A stretch of DNA of 64,000 nt. Origin: Sphingobacterium arenae. GTDB taxonomy: Bacteria > Bacteroidota > Bacteroidia > Sphingobacteriales > Sphingobacteriaceae. The notes beneath the pieces are model-generated. The model made no database searches and was not told where the DNA came from. It saw only the letters and a program-made list of their open reading frames with translations. The stretch spans positions 1,302,001 through 1,366,000 of the forward strand of contig NZ_JACNYK010000002.1 in assembly GCF_014692505.1 (NCBI RefSeq). Direction: 5' to 3'. Both the position numbers and the translations under genes were made by a program. Positions 1 through 8,279 of the stretch are shown here, one piece after another (position 1 is the stretch's first letter; every line of letters begins with the position of its first letter).

Positions 1-1838
1 CCAGAGACCATAAAATTCCGATGGTAGTCCGTTTGATAGGTAAATCCGCCCAATAACGTTAGCTGATGTATATCATTAAAGGCTTTGGAATACGTCAGGG
101 TATTTTCATTCAGAAACGAATTCCGGTAATAGGTTTGCTGGCGAGCATAGCCCCGGTCTACCTCGAAAATAATGGGGCGGAACTGATCATCTAACGTGTA
201 GGCGTATTCCAAACCAAGAAGCGTTCTGAATGTTAGATTTTCGCTAAGTTTTACATCCAGACTTGCGTTGCCGAGACCGGTATTGCCGAGTGACTTTGTC
301 TGGTCCTGTGCAAAAATCATGGGGTTTTGCATATCCGAAGAGCCAAAGCTATAAACCCGTTCGATCTGGGTAGGAAGCCCGCCCTCGTCATATATAGACA
401 ATGTCGGCGGTGCTGATGCAGCCGCAGATAATATCGATCCACCGCCCCGAAAGCCATTGTTTACCGGCACAGCCAACTGTTGCCTTCTGGAAAGGTTTAG
501 ATTCACATTCAACCGCAACCAGTCTTTCACATCGTGCCCAAGATTTAACCGCACCGAACCTCGTTTCACCCCGGTATTGATCAAAATACCTTCTTGATCG
601 TAATAGTTTCCGGATAGGGAGTATTGCGTCTTTTCCGATGCGCCTGAAAACGTGAGGGTATGGTCTTGGATGTGCGCCGTGCGCAACACGGCATCCTGCC
701 AATCGGTTCCCGGATCCTGCACTTCATCCAGATCGAAATAGGGTTCCTGCCCCCCATTTCTCAACCACTCGTTGGCGATGATGGAATAGTCGCGGGCGTT
801 CAAGAGGTCATATTTTTTGGTGGCCTCCTGTAAACCGTAGAAACTGTTCAGCTCGACACGGCTAGGCGTTCCTTTTTTTCCTTTTTTTGAAGTGATGATC
901 ACTACACCATTGGCCCCGCGAGCCCCATAGATCGCAGTGGCGGAAGCATCTTTCAAAATATCGATGGATTCGAGATCCGCCGGATTGAGGAAATTCAAGT
1001 CGCCGGTCAGTGGGAATCCATCCACAACGTACAAGGGTTGATTGTCGCCAATCATCGAATTTCCTCCCCTGACACGAACTTCTATTCGTCCGCCCGGTTG
1101 TCCCGAGTTCTGTGTTACCTGCACACCTGCGGCACGTCCTTTTAATGCTTGCTCCATGTTATAAACCGGTACGGCCTGCAAGTCTTCTGATTTGATTTGC
1201 GCTACCGATCCCGTGAGGTCGGACTTGCGAATGGTACCATATCCCACGACAACCACTTCGTCCAAATTGCTCACGGTCGCTTGCATCGTCACGTCGAGAC
1301 GACGGGTTATTTCATTAAAACTGTGATGCTCCTGAAGTTTATACCCCAGCATACTGAACACCAAAGTCCCTTGGACTGGAACAGCAATAGCGTACTCTCC
1401 TCGTTCGTCTGTGGTAACAGCGATAGATGTACCCTTCACGGTTACCGATACACCTATCAAGGGCCTACCTTGATCATCCACGACCTTACCCGATATCATT
1501 TCCTGCGACTGGGTTTCGTCGGAAACCGGCAACAAGCTAGCTTCCTTCCTCGATACCAGTACCCGTTTCCCGCGGATTTGGTAGGTAAGTGGCTGGTCGG
1601 TAAAACAGTACTCCAAGACCTCAACTAACGGAGCTTGATTAAAACTCAGGTTCACCGGACGGGTGTCCTTCAAATCATCTGTCAGGTAAAGAAAATGATG
1701 GCCTGTCTGCTTGCGCAATTCAGCAAAAACCGTTTTCAATGGAATTTGCTTAGCCGTAATACTGGCTTTCTGGGCGTACACCTCAGCTCCGGCGCGGACA
1801 GCGGTAATCAATACGATAGCGAGTATGATTTTGGTCAT
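1..1838 (-). CDS. SusC/RagA-type TonB-linked outer membrane protein, partial (runs off left edge)
   Basis: Outer-membrane porin half of a SusCD glycan importer, cut by the window edge. Translating the minus strand from the ATG at 1838 gives a signal peptide, then an STN (secretin/TonB short N-terminal) domain in roughly residues 20-90, a carboxypeptidase-like regulatory beta-sandwich with the usual MISGKVVDDQGRPLIGV-type start, then LDEVVVVGYGT and a TonB plug with GARGANGVVIITSKKG. The reading frame stays open to base 1. The STN domain marks it as a signalling transporter that should contact the FecR protein encoded two genes upstream at 3799-4938. No clear TAnnTTTG box is seen directly upstream; the 378-base gap 1839-2216 instead holds repeat copy A. 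The partner SusD is expected beyond the left edge. Family assignment is secure; substrate is not readable. Confidence 0.95.
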   Translation of the reverse strand, partial: MTKIILAIVLITAVRAGAEVYAQKASITAKQIPLKTVFAELRKQTGHHFLYLTDDLKDTRPVNLSFNQAPLVEVLEYCFTDQPLTYQIRGKRVLVSRKEASLLPVSDETQSQEMISGKVVDDQGRPLIGVSVTVKGTSIAVTTDERGEYAIAVPVQGTLVFSMLGYKLQEHHSFNEITRRLDVTMQATVSNLDEVVVVGYGTIRKSDLTGSVAQIKSEDLQAVPVYNMEQALKGRAAGVQVTQNSGQPGGRIEVRVRGGNSMIGDNQPLYVVDGFPLTGDLNFLNPADLESIDILKDASATAIYGARGANGVVIITSKKGKKGTPSRVELNSFYGLQEATKKYDLLNARDYSIIANEWLRNGGQEPYFDLDEVQDPGTDWQDAVLRTAHIQDHTLTFSGASEKTQYSLSGNYYDQEGILINTGVKRGSVRLNLGHDVKDWLRLNVNLNLSRRQQLAVPVNNGFRGGGSILSAAASAPPTLSIYDEGGLPTQIERVYSFGSSDMQNPMIFAQDQTKSLGNTGLGNASLDVKLSENLTFRTLLGLEYAYTLDDQFRPIIFEVDRGYARQQTYYRNSFLNENTLTYSKAFNDIHQLTLLGGFTYQTDYHRNFMVS

Positions 1839-1941
1839 AATCAAAAGCTTAACAATGTCGCGATAATATGTCGCGGGTTTATAAGTTCTATGCGTTTTGC
1901 AAATTTTGCAAACTCCGCATGTTATTGCAATACAAATTGCA

Positions 1942-1949
1942 TACATTTG
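1942..1949 (+). promoter_or_regulatory. Possible plus-strand -7 box (TACATTTG) in front of repeat copy A
   Basis: TACATTTG matches the Bacteroidota -7 consensus TAnnTTTG. It points away from susC, into repeat copy A, whose conserved block begins about 11 nt later and which ends in a hairpin plus T-run on the same strand. No TTG lies at the usual 19-22 nt upstream, so the promoter is uncertain. Apart from this box and the repeat, the gap 1839-2216 shows no gene. Confidence 0.3.
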
Positions 1950-1960
1950 TCATACAGGTT

Positions 1961-2090
1961 AAATGATTATTCTGTTAAATTTCACTATCAATTGACAATA
2001 TATCATTGACAATTGATCATTGGATTAGCCTGTCTGCGGCATCAGTGACCGCACCGGCCGGAAGTGTTAGCCGCACTTCCGGCTTTTTGG
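1961..2090. repeat. Structured two-copy element, copy A (upstream of susC)
   Basis: Shares with copy B (3653-3782) an identical 22-nt block (1961-1982), the block CATTGGATTAGC (2018-2029) and the loop GTTAGCCGCACTT. Three possible stems: ATCAATTG/CAATTGAT (1987-1994 with 2010-2017), TGCGG/CCGCA (2035-2039 with 2049-2053) and GCCGGAAGTG/CACTTCCGGC (2057-2066 with 2074-2083). The last is followed by TTTTT, so read on the plus strand it looks like an intrinsic terminator. Copy B keeps all three stems with different bases. It lies about 120 nt upstream of the minus-strand susC start. It could be a small plus-strand RNA or a structured 5' leader of susC. Confidence 0.75.
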
Positions 2091-2216
2091 GGCTTTAGGC
2101 CCTCACAGGGAATCCAGGATTGGGGATCTATTCAAGTCTCCATATTTCTATACCTCATTTGTATTCCGTTTTCATTATTCCGACTTCCGTCGGATCGCAT
2201 TAAATTAGACCTCCTA

Positions 2217-3626
2217 TTACTCTACGTACCATCCGGAACCGGGAGCATAATACTGTAGTCCATACCATAGTAGATCCGGAGTTCCTTCGTTATAAGGATT
2301 TGCAGCATCTATTTTCACAGCCACGTTTATGATGGGGTAGAAAGCCCAATCCGTGCCGCCATCGACCCTATCAAGCATATTTCTATGCTGCAGGGTTTCT
2401 TTACCATCAACGAAATGCGTAATCCAGTCATCCTCAATAATGCAGGCGTAATCGTGGGGCTCAGCATTCAGATCGATGTCCAGTTCGAAACCGGGGACAC
2501 GGTCCAATTCACTTTTCAGACCATTTACCATATCCCGTACGTTAGAGCCATGCACACCGATATGTTGTGCAGAACTTGTCGAACGCGGTGTGTAGGCTGC
2601 GCCGTAAGCTCCATTGAAGCTCTCAAAGAAATCGATCTCCGGCGGCCACTGGCTAGCGCCCGTGCTAAGCTTGCTCCCTACTGCCCAGAAAGCAGACCAA
2701 GCTCCTTTACGACTAGGCGTTTGTATTTGAGCGCGATAAACACCCCGTCGATGCTTCCAATCCGTAAGGTTATTCCCCTGTAATACAGATGCCTGAAATG
2801 GAAATACCCTTTCACTAAAGACAACAGGCTCCTCAAACTTTACCGTATGCAGCCGTACAAATGGTCTTCCTTCGCTATCCACCTCTCGTGTGTGAGGATT
2901 CACCGCATCGTCCGGAAATGCCTCTACGTTTGTGTACAGGCCAGTCTCACCGTTACCAGCCTGCGAATAGCCATGAGATAGCCTAGAGCGCCATACGGGG
3001 TTGCCGTCGGCATCAAATCCGCTATCCGACCATTCAATAGCGGCCATATCCAAATCCATAGATGGAGTCACTCCGTCGGCGTGCAACACAAGAGGATCAC
3101 GGTGGAAGGGCATTTCAGCCGGAAGTTCGTTGACTGCGCCTTCCTGAATCTGGAAAAAACAAGCAACAGGACCGGCAGTTCCTTCACCAGGAAAAGTTAT
3201 CTTAAATTGATCGCCAGGGGTATGCCTCGGATTTATAATGTCAACCGTAATCCAAAGATCAGCATCGTCACCGGGACGCCAATATTGATATTTGAAAGGA
3301 GTAGATATGTCTCGATTGACGTTGAAGCCCTTTGCCCCACCGGTACTCGTATTAACCTGTACATAAGCAGTGCTCATAATCGCACCGGCTAGCGTCAGCC
3401 GGACGTGAGCTTTGGTCGCACCAGGAGGGATACCAATTGGTTCTTCCAACGTGGTCATTGGATCAAGATCAATACCATTGATTGACAAGCGTCGATCTGC
3501 TATTGCAGGTATATCCTCCAACGGAATCTCCGAATCTGGATTTACAATATACTCGCTACAACTTACGATTGAGCTGATCACCAACGCTATGATGACCAAT
3601 CCGATATTACGTCTACTTTTTTTCAT
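2217..3626 (-). CDS. GH16-family glycoside hydrolase lipoprotein
   Basis: Probable surface or periplasmic endo-glycanase of the laminarinase/agarase superfamily. Residues 1-23 form a lipoprotein signal ending at a lipobox with Cys23 (SSIVSC). Residues about 30-170 form an N-terminal region I do not recognise, followed by a beta-jelly-roll region. The GH16 catalytic motif QWPPEIDFFES lies at residues 327-336, giving Glu330 (nucleophile), Asp332 and Glu335 (acid/base) in the beta-bulge arrangement ExDxxE. At 469 residues it is longer than a bare GH16 domain (~250). It sits between FecR and SusC in the same direction, with one copy of a structured repeat on each side. This places it inside the uptake locus and suggests it produces the oligosaccharide that SusC imports. 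Exact glycan (beta-glucan, agar, carrageenan or other) is not determinable here. Confidence 0.85.
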   Translation of the reverse strand: MKKSRRNIGLVIIALVISSIVSCSEYIVNPDSEIPLEDIPAIADRRLSINGIDLDPMTTLEEPIGIPPGATKAHVRLTLAGAIMSTAYVQVNTSTGGAKGFNVNRDISTPFKYQYWRPGDDADLWITVDIINPRHTPGDQFKITFPGEGTAGPVACFFQIQEGAVNELPAEMPFHRDPLVLHADGVTPSMDLDMAAIEWSDSGFDADGNPVWRSRLSHGYSQAGNGETGLYTNVEAFPDDAVNPHTREVDSEGRPFVRLHTVKFEEPVVFSERVFPFQASVLQGNNLTDWKHRRGVYRAQIQTPSRKGAWSAFWAVGSKLSTGASQWPPEIDFFESFNGAYGAAYTPRSTSSAQHIGVHGSNVRDMVNGLKSELDRVPGFELDIDLNAEPHDYACIIEDDWITHFVDGKETLQHRNMLDRVDGGTDWAFYPIINVAVKIDAANPYNEGTPDLLWYGLQYYAPGSGWYVE

Positions 3627-3652
3627 AGCAATAATATATTACAGTTCTTATA

Positions 3653-3782
3653 AAATGATTATTCTGTTAAATTTTATCATTGTGCGTTGGCACATACCAA
3701 CAAACCATTGGATTAGCTTTTTGTGGCACCCTTACCACTCCGACCGAAAGCGTTAGCCGCACTTTCGATTTTTTTGCTAATC
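3653..3782. repeat. Structured two-copy element, copy B (between fecR and the GH16 gene)
   Basis: Second copy of the element at 1961-2090, in the same orientation. Identical 22-nt block at 3653-3674; CATTGGATTAGC at 3706-3717; stems GTTGG/CCAAC (3686-3690 with 3697-3701), GTGG/CCAC (3723-3726 with 3735-3738) and CGAAAG/CTTTCG (3745-3750 with 3762-3767), then a seven-T run (3769-3775). Relative to copy A, GCGG/CCGC becomes GTGG/CCAC, and GGAAG/CTTCC becomes GAAAG/CTTTC; both are paired changes. The first stem is kept in place with unrelated bases. It lies 26 nt upstream of the GH16 ATG and about 17 nt after the fecR stop codon. Confidence 0.75.
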
Positions 3783-3798
3783 TGCGTAAAGATTCAGA

Positions 3799-4938
3799 TT
3801 ACCAGATCATCCTAACCTCCTTTCCGTTACGTTCAAATTTAACCTTGCCGACTAATTCCAAGTCGGCCAACAGTTCATCGATCCCCGCTGTGATTGGGAA
3901 ACTTCCTCCGAAGCGCTTTTTGGGAAGATTCGCGTCGATAACGATCCGTACATCATACCACCTCGCCACGCTACGCATGACCGAAATTACATCCATGTCG
4001 TCAAACAGAAAGTAACCGTTTTTCCAAGCCATCGCCTGCTCCAAGTTGCTCTGTTTCTTCACTAACTTTCCATCTGTCGAGGAAATAGCCTCAAAACCCG
4101 GAGTTAAGGAAAGCGTCTTACCCAAATGGTACACATCTACACCACCTTCCAATAATGCGGTGCGTACCTCATTATCTGAAGCATATGCAGAGACCGTGAA
4201 ATGTGTACCCGTCACCGTGATTTCCCGTCCTTGCGTCATCACCTTAAACGGTCTCGACCGGTCGGTCATTACTTCAAAATAAGCTTCCCCGTTTAATACG
4301 ACCTTACGTTCACGCCCCGTAAATGCGACAGGATAGGTGAGCGTTGTTGCTGTATTCATCCATACTTTTGTTCCATCTGGTAAGACCACCTTGAATTGTT
4401 TTCCATTGGGCACATGGAGCGTGTTTTGCGCTGGGGTCTCGGACGTACTTCCTGACTCAGCATTCGACGACTTCTTGTAAACCAGTTCACCGCCGTCCAG
4501 TTTCCGGATATCGACACGGCCAGTATGACGCACCAGTCCGCGTTCTAAGCTATCTACCCCAACTACCGAACCGTCGGCCAATGTTAACCGGATACCATCG
4601 GATGGATAAGAAGCTGTTTCTGAAATTACGAACAATTTTTCCTGAGCGTCTTTCTTTCCTCCGAGAAACCACATCACTCCAAAAACTGCCAGTAGAGAAG
4701 CCGCAACACCTCCATACCATAACCTTTTATACCGGGAAGGTTTGCCTACATGACGTCGTTTATCAATCGCTTGCCTAATCCGAATCCCCATCAATACTCT
4801 CTCCTCCTCGTTTTCCCACGACCAATTGTCAATAACGGGGTCACGAAGAACCATTTCTTCCAGAAAGCGCTTTTCCGCCTTGGAACAGGTACCATCGGCA
4901 TACCGATGCAATAATTTTCGAAATTCTTCTCGCTGCAT
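3799..4938 (-). CDS. FecR-family anti-sigma factor
   Basis: Inner-membrane anti-sigma protein that would hold the ECF sigma factor encoded just upstream and release it on a signal from the STN domain of the downstream SusC. The N-terminal cytoplasmic part (residues 1-70) is followed by one membrane segment at about 73-92. The periplasmic FecR domain (about 175-275) contains VVLPDGTKVWMNTATTL, LNGEAYFEV and ITVTGTHFTVSAY, all typical of the family. A C-terminal STN-interacting region follows, with FDDMDVISVMRSVARWYDV. The length of 379 residues is normal for Bacteroidota FecR. It follows the sigma gene by 119 bases. The start MQREEF was chosen because the sigma-binding helices begin immediately. 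Confidence 0.93.
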   Translation of the reverse strand: MQREEFRKLLHRYADGTCSKAEKRFLEEMVLRDPVIDNWSWENEEERVLMGIRIRQAIDKRRHVGKPSRYKRLWYGGVAASLLAVFGVMWFLGGKKDAQEKLFVISETASYPSDGIRLTLADGSVVGVDSLERGLVRHTGRVDIRKLDGGELVYKKSSNAESGSTSETPAQNTLHVPNGKQFKVVLPDGTKVWMNTATTLTYPVAFTGRERKVVLNGEAYFEVMTDRSRPFKVMTQGREITVTGTHFTVSAYASDNEVRTALLEGGVDVYHLGKTLSLTPGFEAISSTDGKLVKKQSNLEQAMAWKNGYFLFDDMDVISVMRSVARWYDVRIVIDANLPKKRFGGSFPITAGIDELLADLELVGKVKFERNGKEVRMIW

Positions 4939-5057
4939 GTCAGTTTATAATAGTCCCAGTTTATAATGGTCCCTTTATTGAAAGAGTATAACAACGTGGC
5001 CAAAGGGGTACGTCTCGAATAAATTATTCAGCAAACAACTGATAATCAGAAAGAAAA

Positions 5058-5648
5058 TTAATTGAAATAGTTAATGGTTAGTGTCAAGATGAGATATGAA
5101 ATGTAATCCTCATCGAGTCTAAGGCGTAGGTGTTTCAACGATTTATTGATTTGTTTTTTTACTGTCTGATCCGAAATCTTCAGCCGTTCGGCGATCTCCT
5201 TATAAGACAGATGCTCTTTACGGCTTAGCACAAATACCTCACGCATCCGCTCGGGAAGTTTATCAACCTCGGCATCAATGATGTCCGACAACTCTTGAGT
5301 ATCTATTTTCGCCAACATACTTTCATCGGCTTCCCCATAATGATCAACGAGTCGACGTTCAATATCACCATGTTTCACTTGCTCGCGAAAGCGCTTAAAA
5401 GCCAAATTTCTCGCAATAACAAACAAGTAAGATTTTATGCATTTGATATTTTCCAATTTACCGCGCATCTCCCAAAAAGCTATAAACGTTTCTTGGACGA
5501 TATCGGCGACGTCATTTTCATCCGGCAAAATACGGATGACATACCGAAATAGGCGTTCCCAATACGCATCGTAAATAGTAGAAAAAGATGATTCCTCTTC
5601 TGTACCTAAAATCCGGATATGATGCGTATTTTTATTTTTGGTTACCAT
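5058..5648 (-). CDS. ECF RNA polymerase sigma factor (Bacteroidetes expansion family)
   Basis: Alternative sigma factor expected to direct transcription of the adjacent uptake genes. Region 2 spans about residues 22-90 (FSTIYDAYWERLFRYVIRIL, then DIVQETFIAFWE). Region 4 spans about 130-180 with a helix-turn-helix in LSYKEIAERLKISDQTVKKQ. Length 196 residues is usual. It is the first gene of the minus-strand run sigma, FecR, GH16 protein, SusC. A good vegetative promoter lies about 40 nt upstream (5689-5721), so basal expression of the sigma/anti-sigma pair probably comes from the housekeeping sigma factor. Confidence 0.94.
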   Translation of the reverse strand: MVTKNKNTHHIRILGTEEESSFSTIYDAYWERLFRYVIRILPDENDVADIVQETFIAFWEMRGKLENIKCIKSYLFVIARNLAFKRFREQVKHGDIERRLVDHYGEADESMLAKIDTQELSDIIDAEVDKLPERMREVFVLSRKEHLSYKEIAERLKISDQTVKKQINKSLKHLRLRLDEDYISYLILTLTINYFN

Positions 5649-5688
5649 AAATCTACCTTATCATAAGTCACAATTGATCTGTGTGAAA

Positions 5689-5721
5689 CAAATGTACATT
5701 AAATCACTCAATTACACACAA
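5689..5721 (-). promoter_or_regulatory. Vegetative promoter of the sigma/fecR operon
   Basis: On the minus strand TTG (5721-5719), 22 nt, then TACATTTG (5696-5689), a full match to the Bacteroidota -33/-7 consensus. The sigma-gene ATG follows about 40 nt later. The rest of the gap 5649-5905 holds a small AGCGG/CCGCT hairpin (5736-5750), the SprT-gene -7 box, and nothing else recognised. Confidence 0.6.
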
Positions 5722-5891
5722 ACGGATAAAAATTAAGCGGCTTTACCGCTCCCAAGTCACCCATTGCTTATCTTTATGTTGAGTTAAAAAAGTTATATGA
5801 AAACAGCAGGACTAGATGTGCTATCAAAGATAATGATTTCGGTGAGCTTGTAAAATGAGAAAGAGGAAAATAACATTCAGAAAAAAATCAA

Positions 5892-5899
5892 TATGTTTG
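5892..5899 (+). promoter_or_regulatory. -7 box of the SprT-like gene, 6 nt before ATG
   Basis: TATGTTTG matches TAnnTTTG and is followed by only TAAAAC before the ATG at 5906. This implies a transcript with almost no 5' leader. No TTG at the expected -33 distance is seen. Confidence 0.45.
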
Positions 5900-5905
5900 T
5901 AAAAC

Positions 5906-6538
5906 ATGCCAGATTTCTCTAAACAACTTAGTCAATATATGCCGGAGGCTGCTGCTCCGATTATTTCCGCATGGATTAACGACACCGGATGTCAATTCAG
6001 AATTTCGCGAAGCCGCAGAACAAAATTAGGCGACTATACCGCACCATTTCGTGGAGCTCCCCATAAGATATCGGTCAATCACGACCTCAACCCCTATGCT
6101 TTTCTCATCACTACCATACACGAGTTTGCACATTTACAAACCTGGCAACAACACAAGCACCAAGTGAAACCACATGGTATCGAATGGAAGAACCACTACA
6201 AACAACTTATGGCTCCCTTTCTCCAGTTGGATATTTTCCCGGCAGACATCCGGCAAGCAATCGGCCAATATATGGAGAACCCCGCTGCGTCCAGCTGTAC
6301 AGATGTACATTTGTACCGTACATTGAGAATGCACGACAACCAGCTGACTAAACAGCGTCTCGTGGAATCCCTTCCGACAAACAGTATCTTCGCGCTAGAG
6401 AACGGACGCATCTTTCAAAAAGGGGAAAAACTCCGAAAACGATACAAGTGTTTAGAGCTAAGTACGGATCGTACTTACCTCATCCATCCCATTGCCGAGG
6501 TCATTTTAATCGAGGAAGCCGCGGGTATTAAAAAATAA
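5906..6538 (+). CDS. SprT-like zinc metalloprotein
   Basis: Protein of 210 residues with a SprT-like domain. HEFAH (about residues 72-76) is the HExxH zinc/catalytic motif, and the downstream HGIEWK supplies the third histidine ligand, as in SprT/Spartan proteins. Upstream, the pattern ISVNHDLNPYAFLITTIHEF is the usual lead-in to the active helix. Spartan relatives cleave DNA-protein crosslinks, but the bacterial short forms are uncharacterised, so the substrate is inferred only loosely. The C-terminal 90 residues lack a clear zinc ribbon. It stands as a single gene between two differently regulated units. Confidence 0.85.
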   Translation: MPDFSKQLSQYMPEAAAPIISAWINDTGCQFRISRSRRTKLGDYTAPFRGAPHKISVNHDLNPYAFLITTIHEFAHLQTWQQHKHQVKPHGIEWKNHYKQLMAPFLQLDIFPADIRQAIGQYMENPAASSCTDVHLYRTLRMHDNQLTKQRLVESLPTNSIFALENGRIFQKGEKLRKRYKCLELSTDRTYLIHPIAEVILIEEAAGIKK

Positions 6539-6578
6539 TCTCGTATTTTTAAACGCGCATAATCTTTCAATATATATA

Positions 6579-8240
6579 ATGATGAAAAATTTACTATTGA
6601 TTCCGGCTCTGGCGGGCTTATTATTCTCCTGTCAAGAGCGTACGCAAGACAGCCACAACACAGATGGGCTTGATTCCGCAGCCCTATCTGCCATCACAGA
6701 AGACACCTACAAAACGCACGTCATAAAACTCTCCTCAGATGAGTTCCTTGGTCGAAAACCATTTACCAAAGGAGATACACTGACTGTACAATATATTGAG
6801 CAGCAATTTAAAGATTTAGGATTAAAACCGGGCAATGGTGAATCCTATTTTCAAGAGGTACCTTTGGTAGAAATCACCTCCGAACCAAAGAATAAGGTAT
6901 TAACATTTAAAGGCAAATCGGGCACTGTATCAGCCAATCATCTTGATGACTATGTTATTGGGAGCCGGCGGCTACAAGATGATATCGATGTAACGGAATC
7001 GGAGTTAGTTTTCGTAGGATTTGGCATCGTTGCTCCAGAGTTTGATTGGAACGATTACGAAGGGCTAGATGTCAAAGGCAAAACGGTCGTAGCCATGGTG
7101 AGCGACCCAGGCAGATATGACAAAAGCCTATTTAAGGCGGACACGATGACCTATTACGGCCGATGGAAGTATAAGTATGAGGAAGCTGCCCGACAGGGTG
7201 CGACGGGTATTCTGTTAATCCATGAAACAGAAGCGGCGAGCTACGGTTGGAACGTCGTACGATCAGGATGGTCTGGACCACAACTCGAATTAATAGCGGA
7301 AGACGACGGCGCTTCGTTTGCTGAGTTTGAAGGATGGGTATCCAATGAAACCGCCAAAAAACTTTTCCAACTAGCTGGCGTATCCCAAGACGTGATAGAG
7401 GACGCGAAAAAACCGGGGTTTAAAGCTATACCATTACAGGTGACAACGTCTGTCGGCATCCATAATACGTTTAGAAAATCGACTTCCAATAATGTGATTG
7501 CAAAACTGGAAGGGTCCAAGAGACCCGACGAAACCGTTATTTATACCGCACATTGGGATCACTTAGGTGTAGGCGAACCTGTAGATGGAGACGCCATTTA
7601 TAATGGCGCGATCGACAATGCTGCCGGCGTAGCAGCATTATTCGAGATTGCAAAAGCATTCCAGACAGCACAAGTAAAACCAGAACGTTCGATTGTCTTT
7701 CTGGCTGTAACAGCGGAAGAAGAGGGCTTACTTGGATCGGCCTATTATACCCAACACCCTATCTATCCATTAAACAAAACGGTTGCGAACCTGAATATGG
7801 ACGCTTTCAGTGCTTTAGGGGCTACGCGTGATGTTTCGGTAGTAGGCATTGGGCAAACGGACATAGAAGACTATGTAGAGAAATCGGCTGCCAAATTCGG
7901 CCGGGTGATGAAAGGTGAAAGCGATCCGACTTCGGGAGGTTTCTATCGTTCCGACCATTTTAATTTTGTGAAAGTAGGTATTCCCGGACTTTTCATGGGT
8001 GCCGGAAACGAATTGCTGTCAACCGACACGGCGGATATTGAACATAGAGAAGAAGCGCTTGCAGGCCGATATCATACCGTAACAGATGAAGTCGATGAAA
8101 ACTGGGATTTTGCAGGAATAATAGAAGATATACGGCTATTTTTTGACATCGGTTACACGATGAGTATGGAAAGCACTTTTCCCAACTTTAAAGCGAAATC
8201 AGAATTTAAGGGACTGGGTGATAAACGTCTGGGATTATAG
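6579..8240 (+). CDS. M28-family zinc aminopeptidase, lipoprotein
   Basis: Secreted lipoprotein peptidase with Cys18 in a lipobox (GLLFSC). A protease-associated (PA) insert lies around residues 130-270. The M28 core follows, with visible zinc/catalytic residues His325 (TAHWDHLG), Asp346 (GAIDNAAG), Glu380-Glu382 (TAEEEGLLGS), Asp408 (NLNMDAFS) and His460 (YRSDHFNF). All five ligand positions are present, so it should be active. Length 553 residues fits the PA-M28 form common in Bacteroidota. ATG at 6579 and at 6582 are both possible starts. It probably trims peptides in the periplasm or at the cell surface. The next gene follows at 39 bases. Confidence 0.92.
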   Translation: MMKNLLLIPALAGLLFSCQERTQDSHNTDGLDSAALSAITEDTYKTHVIKLSSDEFLGRKPFTKGDTLTVQYIEQQFKDLGLKPGNGESYFQEVPLVEITSEPKNKVLTFKGKSGTVSANHLDDYVIGSRRLQDDIDVTESELVFVGFGIVAPEFDWNDYEGLDVKGKTVVAMVSDPGRYDKSLFKADTMTYYGRWKYKYEEAARQGATGILLIHETEAASYGWNVVRSGWSGPQLELIAEDDGASFAEFEGWVSNETAKKLFQLAGVSQDVIEDAKKPGFKAIPLQVTTSVGIHNTFRKSTSNNVIAKLEGSKRPDETVIYTAHWDHLGVGEPVDGDAIYNGAIDNAAGVAALFEIAKAFQTAQVKPERSIVFLAVTAEEEGLLGSAYYTQHPIYPLNKTVANLNMDAFSALGATRDVSVVGIGQTDIEDYVEKSAAKFGRVMKGESDPTSGGFYRSDHFNFVKVGIPGLFMGAGNELLSTDTADIEHREEALAGRYHTVTDEVDENWDFAGIIEDIRLFFDIGYTMSMESTFPNFKAKSEFKGLGDKRLGL

Positions 8241-8279
8241 CGTTATATACAAAGAGAGAACAATTAAATACAAACAAAC

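Noticed and set aside
1961..3782. Direct repeats flanking the GH16 gene as integron attC sites or a gene cassette
   Set aside because: GTTAGCC does not fit the GTTRRRY core, no R''/L'' pairing typical of attC is seen, no integrase is present, and the neighbours are ordinary uptake-locus genes in a normal operon order.
5797..5853. 18-residue ORF MKTAGLDVLSKIMISVSL between the sigma operon and the SprT-like gene
   Set aside because: No promoter box at its start, no recognisable similarity, and length is within chance expectation.
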